DNA from: Liolophura sinensis
Taxonomy: Eukaryota > Mollusca > Polyplacophora > Chitonida > Chitonidae
NCBI RefSeq assembly: GCF_032854445.1
Contig: NC_088304.1
Location: 7,081,704-7,145,703, forward strand
Direction of reading: 5' to 3'
DNA length: 64,000 nucleotides
Shown piece after piece: positions 39,351-52,762 of the stretch. A program made the position numbers and the translations under genes. The notes beneath the pieces are model-generated. The model saw only the letters and a program-made list of their open reading frames with translations. It was not told where the DNA came from and did no database searches. The number at the start of each line of letters is the position of its first letter. Positions within the stretch are counted from its first letter, which is position 1.

Positions 39351-41171
39351 GCGTCTGGTAAATCTTGAAACCGGGTAACTTGGTTAATTCCACTCTCAAA
39401 TCAACCTTTCCAACCTCTACGAAAGTATCCAGCAGGGCTATCAAAATATGGACAAGCCGTGAGGATCATGGTTTGGCTGACGTCTGTAGGAGATAGCAAT
39501 TAGCAAAAACGACACCAACAGGTTCTAAGCAAGGCTAGACTGCCATCAGCCAATACAACACTGGCCTTTAGTCGTAAACATTTAAATCAGGCCCTGACGG
39601 CAAAAAGAGGGGATAATTAATAAAAACGAACCGGTACAGTTAATTTAAGTCGCAAAGACTTTAATGCAGTCAGATAGGAGAAAGGTTGATTGTAGCGTGT
39701 GAGCTATTAGGAGAGGTAAATTATTTGTTAATGGCATGTGCATTGATGCAGAGACTGTAAATGATGTAAAATCTAAAATAGCATTTGCTGTTGCCCTCAG
39801 AGTACTCAGAGATGAACCCTTTTCCAGTATGAACAACATTCCCTCTTTTATATATACGTAATTAAATATTACGGCTTTCGTAAATTTTGGTCTGTGTCAG
39901 GACAAACAGAGAGAGGCTAGCAGGCATATCAGGGTGATATGAAAGTGTAGCATTTCCCAGCAGATCTGCCTGAAGTTAGCAGGCAACGCTCTGTAATATC
40001 CACCACGCAGTTACATCTGGACAGCTCAACCCTTCTCAAGTGTTCCTCAGCAGACAAAAAAGACTGGGGATTGATGTCGCTTAGATCTGCTCAGATGTAA
40101 ATTAAATTTGGACGACATCGCCAGATCTTAAGCCCGTATTACTGAACAGCTAGACGTGTCGATGAAAACGGCATTGCTCTGAGCCTCTGAAAGACTTCAT
40201 CAAAGCACCGGGTTTTATTTACAGGTCCCCGGTAGAAAACCTTTAGGACATTTTTTCCGTCGCAGAAATATCAGTCAGCCCTTTGCGTTAATTCGACCAC
40301 AGGAGATCGATTCTAGAGAGGAGAGCGAGAGGTGTGGATTCTGAGGGTAAATAAACACCTGTTTGGTTTGCCACAATTTTTATGCCAGAATCGGAAATTT
40401 TGTTGACGTAACAGGGGTGCCCAGGTAGGAGAATCGAAATTGAAATTTATCCACATGTCTTGATTACAAAATAAGAAATGAGCAAGAAAGTGCACATGAA
40501 AACAATCGCATGGCCATGCAAGGTGTGGGTGGTTTGGCGATCGCTTTTTACAGAGCAATAAAGTGAAAACATAGACATTCCTGATGTCGTTGTTCAAGCC
40601 ATACAAATCTGATATCATTAATTAATTTTGTGATAATCGTCGAACTCATCAATTTTCTATGCACATGATACATGTTAGGCTAATAGTGTATAGAAAACTG
40701 TACTTCTGGAAAAAAAAACTGCAGCCCTTCACCAGCCACTTCTAAAACATTCTAACATATGAAGAAATCCGAACATTGAAGAAAAAGCTGGATTCGAGCT
40801 TCCGACCTCACTGTCCAAAGGATTGTCGGCTGTGGTGAGGGCAACCTTGACTCGAGCTGATTTTCTTGGTCTACATTATAAAATAAATCGATTCTTTATC
40901 ACATATAATTAGATAAAATGGAAAATAAATCGAAACTAGCAGCTAATGATTATTCTTTGATTATGTGCTTTACAGATAAGGGATAAAAAAACCCCGGTAT
41001 ACAGGTAAGTATAAATTATTATAAATTAGACGACCACAATATATGAAATAATTTTCTAGACTTATCAATTTACTAATATTTTACACAGCCCGAAAATCTT
41101 GTAATCATAAACCCTATCGAACCACGTGATGTTCCCCGTTATAACGATGACACGGTAGCACATTGAGAGCA
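39351..41171 (+). repeat. Monomer D, unit 4
   Basis: Keeps the ctctacgaaagtatccagc segment but has lost about 25 bp around 39672 (cagtcagataggagaaag). T-arm-like stem kept in the remnant at 40785-40840. Minus-strand open frame at 40313-40618. Confidence 0.85.
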
Positions 41172-42477
41172 GCGTGTGGTAAGTATCGGAACCAGGTATC
41201 TCCATTTATTCCACTCTCCTTTCAGACCTCTATGGAGATATGTGGAATTTATTATCCAGCAGGGCTATCTAAATATGAACAAGCCGTGCAGATCATCATG
41301 AGGCTGATGTCTGCAGGAGACAGTAATTACTGAGAGGCAATGAGCCAGGACAACAAGTGCCATTAGATATGAAACTGTGTAGAATACAGCGGTTCTATAT
41401 ATACACAGATGGCAAAAGAGGGGCGGGGGATAATTAATACAGTTCATTTAAAAAGTCCCGAAGATTTTAATGAAATGAGATTCTTATGTGAATTCTTGAG
41501 AGATTGGATGTAGTGAGCGACATATTAGGAGATGTAAATTATTTGTTAGTGCCATGTACATTGACGCAGAAATTGTAAATGTTGTGGAATCTAAACTCGC
41601 AGTTGGTGTTGCCGTCAGTGGATTCGAAGATACAAGGTTATTACTGAATAACCTGACGTGTCAATGCGACCCGCATCGCCCTGAGTCTCTGAAAGACTCA
41701 ATCCACAAGGGTTTATTTACAGTCCATCGATAAAGAGCCTTTAGGACATTTTTTCCGTCGCAGAAATATCAGTCAGCCCTTTGCGTTAATTCGGCCACAG
41801 GAGATCGATTCTAGAGAGGAGAGCCAGACGTGTGCATCCTGAGTTTAAATAACCAACTGTTTGGTTTGGCACAATTTTTATGCCAGCAGTGGAACTTTTG
41901 TTGACGTAATGGGGCCGTCAAGGGAAGGTGAAATTTATCCAAATGTCTTGATTACCAAATAGTAATTGAGAAACCAAGTGTGCATGAAAGGCCATGCAGG
42001 CAGTGGGTGGTATGGTTATGGCTTTTTACAGAGCAATAAAGTTAAACCTTAGATTTTATTGATGTTCTTCCTCAATCCATACAAAATGAGCTGCAAGAGT
42101 TGGATTCGAGCTTGCGACCTCAGTGACAAGGAGAATATCAGCTTTGGTAAGAGCAAGCCTGGATCGTGCTGACTCGCGCTCTAAAATAAATACAATTCTT
42201 TTGCAAATTTTCCTATATAACATGGAGAATAAATATCAAAACACTTCTTCCTACCCATTTACTAAGACGCAGCCAATCAACGCGTACAGCCTTCCCCTTA
42301 TTATTCAGTATCAAGTCAGGTAAGTCTCAAACTTGTGTTACGTACGAGCCGAATGGAGCTTCAGCTTGGACCTGCATTTGTACTCATAATGATTTATTCT
42401 TTTTTTGCGTGAATGGGAGTGCTGTAAGTGCTGATTAATGTTACCACCTGATTTTCTTTGTAAATTGAAACTAGCAG
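41172..42477 (+). repeat. Monomer Ea, unit 4
   Basis: Full Ea form, like Ea2 and Ea5. tRNA-like remnant at 42098-42150. G-rich gaggggcggggga near 41418. Confidence 0.8.
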
Positions 42478-43376
42478 AGATCTGAAAACTATCGGCGGGC
42501 CATGCAGACTGTGAGTGGCTGATATGTTTTTTTAAAGAGCAATAAAGTGAAGTCACAGATTTTAAAAATGTTGTTCCTCGATCCGTACAAAATGTATGAG
42601 AGAATTAAGTTTAATTGATTTAATCAACAGATTTAGTGAGAAAGGACAAACTCATTATGTTTCCACCTACACGAAAGTGGTCAGGGTTACAGGTGTAAGA
42701 ATCTGCAACCCTTCACCTGGCACTTCTCAAACCTCCTAACTTAAAGTCACAGCCAACTTGAAGTTAGAGCGAGAGTTGGATTCGAGCCTACAACCTTACT
42801 GGGGATTATCGGCTGTGGTGAGAAAAGCCCTTGCTCATCTTGGCTCATATGTGGAAACTTTTGTACACAACTGGAAATCTTTTCTTGATAGACATACATG
42901 TATGTAGATGAGTACAAGTCTTTGCACATATGTGGTTAGTAAATACCAAGGCGGTGTAGCCGTCCAGGACGGAGATGACCAGCGCCTTGTTGTTTCCTTA
43001 ATATGCAGAGTGCACGGTCAGATAAGTAAGAAAACTGTCTGCGTGAGTGGGATTACTGTATGTGCTCCAACTGACTGGCCATCTTTCTTAATCTTAATGT
43101 GAAAATCTAAAGCACGGAACTGCTAGCGGTTAATGATCGAATACGTGTTACATATACTGATGTTGATGAGAGAATAGCTTACTTTAAATGGCCATCACCA
43201 CAACATTGTCTTCTATACTGGCAAAGTTACACAGAAATAGATAATAAAACCATACACTGACATTTATTAATATTTTACACAGCCCCAAAATTCTATCGTC
43301 TATAAATCTTATCGAATCACGTGATGTTTCCGTTAGTAACGCGAGATAACGACCACGGGAGAGCAATTTTAGAGGA
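42478..43376 (+). repeat. Monomer Eb, unit 4
   Basis: 899 bp, as in units 1 and 3. Remnant at 42774-42823, CCGTCC-A-GGACGG at 42960-42972. Confidence 0.8.
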
Positions 43377-45838
43377 GCGTCTGGCAAATCTCGGAACCGG
43401 GTAACTCCATTACTACCACTCTCAGATCAACCCTTTTCGACCCCTCTGGGGATATCGCGGTATTGGTATCCAGCAGGGCTATCAAAATATGAACAAGCCG
43501 TTCAGATCATCATGAGGCTGGTGTCTGTTGGAGATAGTAATTACTGAGAGGCATTGACGGGTTCTAAGCCAGGGTACCTAACGTTTTTAGCCGTATAGTT
43601 ATGTAGAATACAGCTGTCCTAGACATTTATATTAGACTAGCACGACATAAAGGGGAATAATTTTTAAAAAATGTACAGTTCATTTAAAAAGACGTGAAGA
43701 TCTTAAGGATGTGAAATTCTCATGTGAATACTACTGCGATAAAGGCTGATTGTAGCGTTTGATCTATTAGAGAATGTGAATTATCCGTCAATGCCAGGTG
43801 TATTAATGTAGAGAAGTTGGAGAGGACTAAAAGGTGTGCTTACTTAACAATGTGATGCCTTGGATATCAAGCTATGTTGTAGTCCTTGGCTCTAAACATG
43901 CAATGGTCTTGTATTTTTTCGCAGACGAAAGTCATGCGGGAAATCGTAGTGTATTGATGTAGAGAATTTGGAGACGACAAAAAGGTGCGTTTTCTTAAGA
44001 ACGTGATGCCTTGGATAACAAGCGATGTTGGAGTCTGTGGCCCCAAGCATACAATGGTCTTGTATTTTTTCGCAGACGAAAGTCATGCGGGAAATCGTTG
44101 TGTATTTGTCCTGTGCTACCTACTTTTTTAATACAACAAAATATTTTTCATCAAAATCCCACCTGTAAATGACAAAAATGGCCATGGTATCATTGGTATC
44201 ATCACTGTTAGCATGCTAAAGAAACAAACACCAAAAATCTCATTCTTTCCGCTCGGAGGTGTCTGGTTTCTAATGTTTAATCCTTGCTGCAATACCTCCT
44301 TTTGCAAAGAATACAGTTTTTTCTTCATGATATCTCACTTCACGACAAACAAAGAGATGCTAGAAGGCATATCCAGGTGATGTCAAAGTGTTGCGTTTCA
44401 CAGATCTGTCTGAAGTTAGCAGACAATGCTCTCTAATATCCACGACACAGTTACATCTCGACACCACAACGCCTTCTCAAGTGTTCCTCAGCAGACAACA
44501 AAGATGTATTTGTTAAGGACTGGTGTAACGGCGATCTGCTCAGATGTAAATTGAATTTAAGGCGCCATCCAAAGATCTCAAGCCGGTAATACTGAACAGC
44601 CCGACGTGTCGATTCAACCCGCATCGCCCTGAGTCTCTGAAAGACTCCATCCACCAGGTTTTTTTTTTTACAGTCCACCGATAAAGTGCCTTTAGGACAT
44701 TTTTTCTGTCACAGAAGTATCAGTGAACCCTGCGCGTTAAATCGGCCACAGGAGATCGATACTATAGACGAAATCGATACGTGTGGAGCTTAAATGTATA
44801 TTAGCAACTGTTTCGTTTAGCACAATTTTTATGCCAGCAGCGGAACTTTTCTTGACTTAACGGAGCTGCCCAGACACTGGAATAGAAGCGGAAATTTATC
44901 CAGATGTCTTGATTACAAAATAGAAATTGATCAACAAACTGCAAGTGAAAACAATCACTAGGCCATGCAGGGTTTAGGTGGTTGGTGGTAGCTTTTTACA
45001 GAGCAGTAAAGTGAAAGCGTAGATTTGATTTGATACAAAATTGATATCATTAAATGATTTAGTAAAAATAGTTGTACGCATTAATTTTCTATGTACGTCA
45101 TACCCGCCAGGTTATCTGTGCAAGAAAACTCCAGACTTTCACCTTTCACTTTTTAAAACTTCTAACTTAAAACGACAACCGACGCAAGAGCTGGATTTGA
45201 GCTTGCTACCTCACTGACAAGGGTATTATCGGCTATGGTTAGACCAGCCTTGGCTCATGCTGACACGTGTCTTTTGTACACATCTGGAAACATTTTCTAA
45301 CCCAATATATGTAAAATAAAACCAACGCTTACAGCCTTCCATTTATTATGTCGTGCCAAGTCAGGTGAGAACCAAGATTGTTTTAGATACGAACCCAATT
45401 GGGCTTCAGCTTGAACCTACATTTATTTGTACTCAGAATGATTTATTGTTTATTTGCGTGAGTGGGAGTACTTTATGTGTAGTGACTGATTAATGGTGCT
45501 ACGTAATGTAAATGTGTGAATCGAAACCAATAGCTCAGCTAGCGATTAATGTTTGGACATGTGTTATACAGGCAGTCATCTCTGTTAACGATAACAGACC
45601 AGTATAAATAGAAGCAGGAATTATTACAAATTAGACGACCATTACATTGAAATTGTTTTCTAGACTGATCATATTCCACAGAAACAGGATCATAAAAGAC
45701 AAACACCATTACATCAAGTGGATTTTTCTAGTAATTTACTAATATATTACACAGTCCGAAAGTCTTGTAATCATAAACCGTATAGAACCACGTGACGTTT
45801 TCCGTTAATGACGATGGCCGAAAAGCATTTTAAGAGGA
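43377..45838 (+). repeat. Monomer F, unit 4
   Basis: Two copies of the 151-bp repeat (43806-44107) are followed by a private loss of about 120 bp at 44128, where the ctacctactttt block meets ttaatacaacaaaa. A shorter loss lies near 45325 (ataaaaccaacgcttacagc). tRNA-like remnant at 45188-45240. Confidence 0.85.
43806..44107 (+). repeat. 151-bp F repeat, 2 tandem copies (unit 4)
   Basis: Copies start at 43806 and 43957, 151 bp apart. The second begins atgtagagaatttggagac, the variant also seen in the middle copy of F3, which suggests that a copy was lost from a three-copy F3-like array. Confidence 0.85.
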
Positions 45839-47691
45839 GCGTCTGGTCAATCTCGGAACCGGGTAACTCGATTAATCCCACTCTCAGATCAACCTTTTTC
45901 ACCTCTCTGGAGATATGGTGGAATTGGTATCCAGCAGGGCTGTCAAAATATGAACAAGCCGTGCAGATCATCATTAGGCTGATGTCTGTAGGAGATAGTG
46001 ATTCCTGAAGGGCATTGATGTGTTCTGAGCCAGGTCACCGATTGTCATTAACCGTGGTCTCAGACATTTATATTAGACACTGATGGCAAAAGAAAAGGAA
46101 TAGTTAATAAAAATGTACAGTTATTTTAAAACTTCGCAAAGATTTCAATGAAGTGAGATTCCAATTACATACTATTGAGAGAAATATTGATTGTAGCATG
46201 TGCCCTATATACCTACACGTCAATGCCATGAACACTGAGACTTTGAAATATCGCTGAAGGGGCCAGCACGACAGGTACGAGTGTAGATAATGCTGAGAAA
46301 TCGCGAATCACAGTTTCTGTTGTCGTCTGTGGCTTAAAGCTTACATGTGCATTACATAAACGCCTTTCTCATGGGTGTAGGAAGTCGGGTTCAGGGCAGT
46401 TTTCAGTATTTTCACATTTTCAGACTATTCCCAACAATATTCTTTATTAAAGATATCTGGTACTTAAATAATGTTATAAATAGTAAAATTTAAGGCGTTC
46501 GACATTTCGAGTACAAGGTTGGACAAAAGTACGCTTTACAATTTATCACCCTCTCGTATAAATTAAAATATCTTCGGGGGGTAAAGATACGGCTTTGAAA
46601 TTTCCTGAATGAAAACCAGAAAGAGTCTTGCGTCCTTAAAGCGGTAACAGATAAAATGCAGTCTACTTCATATCCGATCGCCATCCGGTAGGCATGTATG
46701 CAAACTGGGGCCGTCATATTCATTACAGTTACCAATTACCATTGTTGATATAAATACGAATGCAAGCAAGTTGTTTTCTGACATCACTTTTTTTTATCTC
46801 CTCAATCAATCCTATCTCCTTCTAAAGTTTTCCTTTGTGCACGAACAGAGCTCCTTTAATGCAAGAATATATTCTTGATTATACCACATTATTATTTTCT
46901 CCGCCTATAGTGATAGGTTAGAAGGCATATTATGCTGATATAAAAGTGTAGCATTTCACAGCAGATGTGTCTGAAGTTAACAGGCAATGCTCTGTAATAT
47001 CCAGGACGCAGTTACATCTGGACAGCACAACCCTTCTCAAGTGTTCCTCAGCAGACAAAAAAGACGTATTTGTTAGGGTCGCGTGTTGCGGAAATCTGCT
47101 CAGATGTAAATTGATTTTTGATTTTTTTTTAATCTTTTAATCTTTTTTTAATCTTTTATCTTAAGCCGGCATTACAGAACAACCCGACGCTCTGAGCCCC
47201 TAAAAGACTTCATCGAACCACCAGAGCTCATTTTCTGATCAAAGCCAAAGAACCTTTAGGACATTTTTTTTCGTCGCAGAAATATCAATGAACCTTTTCC
47301 GTCAGTTCATCTCGATGAGATCGATTCCATATCTAGAAGAGCGAGACGTGTGAATCCTGATATAATGATATTTAATTTTCTGTGTCCATGATACCGGTCA
47401 GGCTAATAGTGTATAGAAAACTGTAGTTCTGGAAGTAAACTGCAACCCTTCAACCACTTCTTAAAGATACTAAATTAAAAACAAATCCGAACGTTGCAGA
47501 ATGAGCTGGATTCGAGCTTGCGACCTCACTGACGATGGGATTATCTGCTGTGGTGAAGGCAACCTTAACTCGTGCTGGCTCGTGGCCAAAACTTTTGGAA
47601 TTATTTTGTATATATGTCTACATATGTAAAATAAACACAATTCTTTCGCACATATACATATATAAAATTGAGAATAAATACAAACTAGCAG
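45839..47691 (+). repeat. Monomer A, unit 5
   Basis: A4-A6 subtype. A private T-rich stretch at 47118-47160 replaces the aacgccattgctaga region. tRNA-like remnant at 47504-47559. Confidence 0.85.
47118..47160 (+). repeat. T-rich low-complexity insertion in A5
   Basis: A run of T and repeated aatctttt-like steps found in no other A copy. It probably arose by slippage at the gatttttga string normally present here. Confidence 0.75.
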
Positions 47692-48625
47692 GTCTGTGCG
47701 GATCATCATTAGTCTCATGTCTGTAGGACATAGTAATTCCTAAAGGGCATTAATGCGTCAGGACACCGATTGCCATTAGCCGTAACATTGCGCACAATAC
47801 AGCGGTCCTTACATCAGACCATGGTGGCAAAAAGGGGGGAATAATTAACAAAACTTTTCCGTTATATTAAAAGTCGCGAAGATCTTAATGAAGCGAGATT
47901 CTGGTGTGAATTATATTGAGGGAAAGCTTGATTGTAGCTGGTGACGTATTAGTAGATGTAAATTATTTGTTAGTGCTATGTGCATTAATGCAGAAATTGT
48001 AAATGATGTAAAATCTAAAATCGCAATTGCTGTTGCCGTCCATGGATTCCAAGATACTATGGCATGGACCTTTTTCCTGAATAAACAACATTATCTATTC
48101 AATATATACCCAACTGAATGATATTACCTAATGGTAATATCAAAACATATGTCGTTTCCCAGGAGATCTGTGTGAAGTTAGCAGATAATGCTCTGTAATA
48201 TCCACGCTTCAGCTTAAACCTGCCGTTGTGTTCAAAAGGATTTATTTGTTTATTTACGTCAATGGGAGTACCGTAAGTCTCCTTACTTATTTGCGGAGCT
48301 ACATAATATTAATGTGTATATGTAAATTCGTAAGTGTGCTAGCGGATATATGTTATCTCTGTCAATGTTTAAGATTCCGGTATACAAGTAGGCATGAATA
48401 ATAATAAATCAGATGACAGTAATCATGAATTAGTTTTCTAGACTGATCAAATTACAAAGAAACACATCATAAAACTATTCACGGACAACAACATTTATTT
48501 AACATGTTTAACCGCTACAACATAAAATGGATTTTCAAGTAATTTATTATTATTTACCGCAGCCCGGGAATCTTGCAGTCGTAAACTTTATCGAACATTG
48601 ATGACAAGGAAGCACTTTAACAGGA
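47692..48625 (+). repeat. Monomer B, unit 5 (internal deletion)
   Basis: 934 bp against 2001 bp in B2. At 48206/48207 the ctgtaatatccacg block is joined to cttcagcttaaacctgcc, removing about 1.07 kb with the tRNA-like remnant and both short open frames. The hairpin at 48119-48142 survives just upstream of the break. Confidence 0.9.
48119..48142. other. B-specific hairpin, unit 5
   Basis: Ten-bp perfect stem, loop TAAT, intact although most of B5 is gone. Confidence 0.7.
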
Positions 48626-49536
48626 GCGTCTAGTAAATCACGGAACCGGTTAAGACGATTTATCACAAGTGCCATGTACATTGTGGAACACTGCAGTATA
48701 TGACTTTCTCTTTAACAGACCAAAATGTTTTTCCATTGGTGAGATTAAAACTTTGGGATTTCCTGACTCGACACCAGAGATACACTTGAGACAGAACGGA
48801 GAACTTGTAATATGGAGTCTATTCCATATCCAATATCCTACCAATAAATACATAAAATATTATCTATTTTAGTTTCATATATCATCATTGCCATCGATAC
48901 GATTGGGGAAACACGTTTGTGTTTTGACACTACTATCAGCATATTCTTTAAAATAAATCAACCAAAAATTTCATCTCATGCGATAAAAGTTCTCCCCAAA
49001 AATTTCACCCTCAGAGTAATAGCTGCTTTGCGCAAGTACAGGGTGTAGTATTCTTCTCGATTACATCACCTGACTTCAGGACACGCAAGACATATTGATA
49101 TGATCTACAACATACAAAACATTGTACAATGTGCGTGTAGAGTTATTGTTTTTTAGCGTCAGTGGGAATACTGTATGTGTGCTCTCTGACTGGCCCCTCC
49201 TCCTATAAATGTTTACTGTTACTGTGTAAATCTAAAGTAAGAGATGAACTAGCGAATAATGATCAGGTACGTCTTACATATACTGATCTCTACTGATGAG
49301 AGAATAGCTTACTCTAGATCGCCATAACCATACAATTGTCTTCTAAACTGACAAAATTACACAAAAATAGATAACAAAACCATACAGAGACAGACACCAA
49401 TATACAAAGTGGATTTTTAAGACATTTATTAATATTTTACACAGCCTAAAAATCCTAGAGTGTACAAACCTTATCGAATCACGTGATACTTGTTAACAGC
49501 GCGAGAAAACGATGACAAGGACGCATTATAAGAGAA
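48626..49536 (+). repeat. Monomer C, unit 5 (shortened form)
   Basis: Has the same cgatttatcacaagtgcc join as C2, so the two come from one deleted ancestor. Confidence 0.85.
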
Positions 49537-51441
49537 GTGTCTGGTAAATCTCGAAACCGGGTAACTTTAATTCCACTCTCAAATCAACCTTTCCACCCTC
49601 TACGAAAGTATCCAGCAGGGCTATCAAAATATGGACAAGCCGTGTGGATCATGGTTTGGCTGACGTCTGTAGGAGATAGCAATTAGCAAAAACGACACTA
49701 AGCAAGGGCACTGACTGCCATCAGCCGTAACATTGGCTTTAGTCGTAGACATTTAAATCAGGCCCTGACGGCAAAAAGAGGGAATAATTAATAAAAACGA
49801 ACCGGTACAGTTAATTTAAAAAGTCGTGAAGAGATTGATGCAGTCAGATTCTCATGTAAATTCTGGTGAGAGAAAGGTTGATTGTAGCGTGTGAGCTATT
49901 AGGAGAGGTAAATTATTTGTTAATGGCATGTGCATTGATGCAGAGACTGTAAATGATGTAAAATCTAAAATCGCATTTGCTGTTGCCCTCAGAGTACTCA
50001 GATATGAACCCTTTTCCAGTATGAACAACATTCCCTCTTTTATATATACGTAATTAAATATTACGGCTTTCGTAAATTTTGGTCTGTGTCAGGACAAACA
50101 GAGAGAGGCTAGCAGGCATATCAGGGTGATATGAAAGTGTAGCATTTCCCAGCAGATCTGCCTGAAGTTAGCAGGCAACGCTCTGTAATATCAACGACGA
50201 AGTTACTTCTGGACAGCTCAACCCTTCTCAAGTGTTCCTCAGCAGACAAAAAAGACTTATTCGTTAGGGATTGATGTCGCTTAGATCTGCTCAGATGTAA
50301 ATTAAATTTCGGACGACATCTCCAGATCTTAAGTCGGTATTACTGAAAAGCCAGTCGTGTCGATAAAAACGGCATTGCTCTGAAACTCTGAAAGACTTCA
50401 TCAAAGCACCGGGTTTTATTTACAGGTCCCCGGTAGAAAACCTTTAGGACATTTTTTCCGTCGCAGAAAAATCAGTCAGCCCTTTGCGTTAATTCGACCA
50501 CAGGAGATCGATTCTAGAGAGGAGAGCGAGACGTGTGGATTCTGAGGGTAAATAAGCAACTGTTTGGTTTGCCACAATTTTTATGCCAGAATCGGAAATT
50601 TTGTTGACCTAACAGGGGTGCCCAGGGAGGAGAATCTAAATTGAAATTTATCCACATGTCTTGATTACAAATTAGGAAATGAGCAAGAAAGTGCACATGA
50701 AAACAATCGCATGGCCATGCAAGGTGTGGGTGGTTTGGCAATCGCTTTTTACAGAGCAGTAAAGTGAAAACATAGACATTCCTGATGTCGTTGTTCAAGC
50801 CATACAAAACTGATATCATTAATTGATTTTGTGATAATCGTCGAATTCATCAATTTTCTATGCACATGATACCGGTTAGGCTAATAGTGTATAGAAAACT
50901 GTACTTCTAAAAAAAAAAACTGCAGCCCTTCACCAGCCACTTCTAAAACATTCTAACATATGAAGAAATCCGAAGATTGCAGAAAAAGCTGGATTCGAGC
51001 TTCCGACCTCACTTTCCAGGGAATTATCGGCTGTGGTGAGGGCAACCTTGACTCAAGCTGATTTTCTTGGTCTACATTATAAAAAAAATCGATTCTTTCT
51101 CACATATAATTAGATAACATGAGAAATAAATCGAAACTAGCAGCTAATGATTATTCTTTGATTGTGTGCTTTACAGATAAGGGATAAAAAAAAAACCGGT
51201 ATACAGGTAAGTATGAATTATTATAAATTAGACGACCACAATCATGAAATAATTTTCTAGACTGATCAAGCTGCACAGAAACAGGTCATAAAACCGAAGA
51301 GAGATAAACAACGTTACATAAAGTGGATTTTAAAGTAATTTAGTAATATTTTACACAGCCCAAAAATCTTGTAATCATAAACCCTATCGAACCACGTGAT
51401 GTTCCCCGTTATAACGATGACACGGGAGCACATTGAGAGCA
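49537..51441 (+). repeat. Monomer D, unit 5
   Basis: Starts at a changed landmark (gtgtctggt). Keeps the segment lost in D1 and D3 (as ccctctacgaaag). tRNA-like remnant at 50986-51041, minus-strand open frame at 50514-50819. Confidence 0.85.
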
Positions 51442-52762
51442 GCGTGTGGTAAGTATCGGAACCAGGTATCTCCATTTATTCCACTCTCCTTTCAGACCTC
51501 TATGGAGATATGTGGAATTTATTATCCAGCAGGACTATCTAAATATGAACGAGCCGTGCAGATCATCATGAGGCTGATGTCTGCAGCAGACAGTAATTAC
51601 TGATGGGCACTGAGCCAGGACAACAATTGTCATTAGATGTGAAACTGTGTAGTATACAGCGGTTCTATACATTTATATCATACACTGAAGGCAAAAGAGG
51701 GGTTGGGGGGGGGATAATTAATACAGTTCATTTAAAAAGTCCCGAAGATTTTAATGAAATGAGATTCTTATGTGAATTCTTGAGAGATTGGATGTAGTGA
51801 GCGACATATTAGGAGATGTAAATTATTTGTTAGTGCCATGTACATTGACGCAGAGATTGTAAATGACGTGGAATCTAAACTCGCAGTTGGTGTTGCCATC
51901 AGTGGATTCGAAGATACAAGGTTATTATTGAACAGCCTGACGTGTCAATGCAACCCGCATCGCCTTGAGTCTCTGAAAGACTCAGTCCACCAGGGTTTAT
52001 TTACAGTCCACCGATAAAGAGCCTTCAGGACATTTTTTCCGTCGCAGAAATATCAGTCAGCCCTTTGCGTTAATTCGGCCACAGGAGATCGATTCTAGAG
52101 AGGAGAGCCAGACGTGTGCATCCTGAGTGTAAATAACCAACTGTTTGGTTTGCCACAGTTTTTATTCCAGCAGCGGAACTTTTGTTGACGTAACGGGGCC
52201 GTCAAGGGAATGTGAAATTTATCCAGATGTCTTGATTACCAAATAGTAATTGAGAAACCAAGTGTGCATGAAAGGCCATGCAGGCAGTGGGTGGTATGGT
52301 TATGGCTTTTTACAGAGCAATAAAGTTAAACCATAGATTGTATTAATTTTCTTCCTCAATCCATACAAAATGAGCTGCAAGAGTTGGATTCGAGCTTGCG
52401 ACCTCACTGACCAGAAGATTATCAGCTTTGGTGAGAGCAACCCTGGCTCGCGCTGACACGTGGTGTAGAATAAATACAAGTCTTTTGCAAATATTCCTAT
52501 ATAACATGGAGAATAAATATCAAAACACTTCTTCCTACCCATTTACTAAGACGTAGCCAATCAACGCGTTCAGCCTTCCCCTTATTATTCAGTATTAAGT
52601 CAGGTAAGTTTCAAACTTGTGTTAATTACGAGCCGAATGGAGCTTCAGCTTGGACCTGCATTTGTTCTCATAATGATTTATTCTTTTTTTGCGTGAATGG
52701 GAGTGCTGTAAGTGCTGATTAATGTTACCACCTGATTCTCTTTGTAAATCGAAAACTAGCAG
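51442..52762 (+). repeat. Monomer Ea, unit 5
   Basis: Full Ea form with an expanded G tract near 51699-51713 (GGGG-TT-nine G). tRNA-like remnant at 52381-52435. Confidence 0.8.

Larger units (their letters stand above)
34255..45838 (+). repeat. Higher-order repeat unit 4
   Basis: 11584 bp, with all seven monomers present. A4 begins the A4-A6 subtype. B4 resembles B6 and F4 resembles F1 and F3. Confidence 0.95.
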
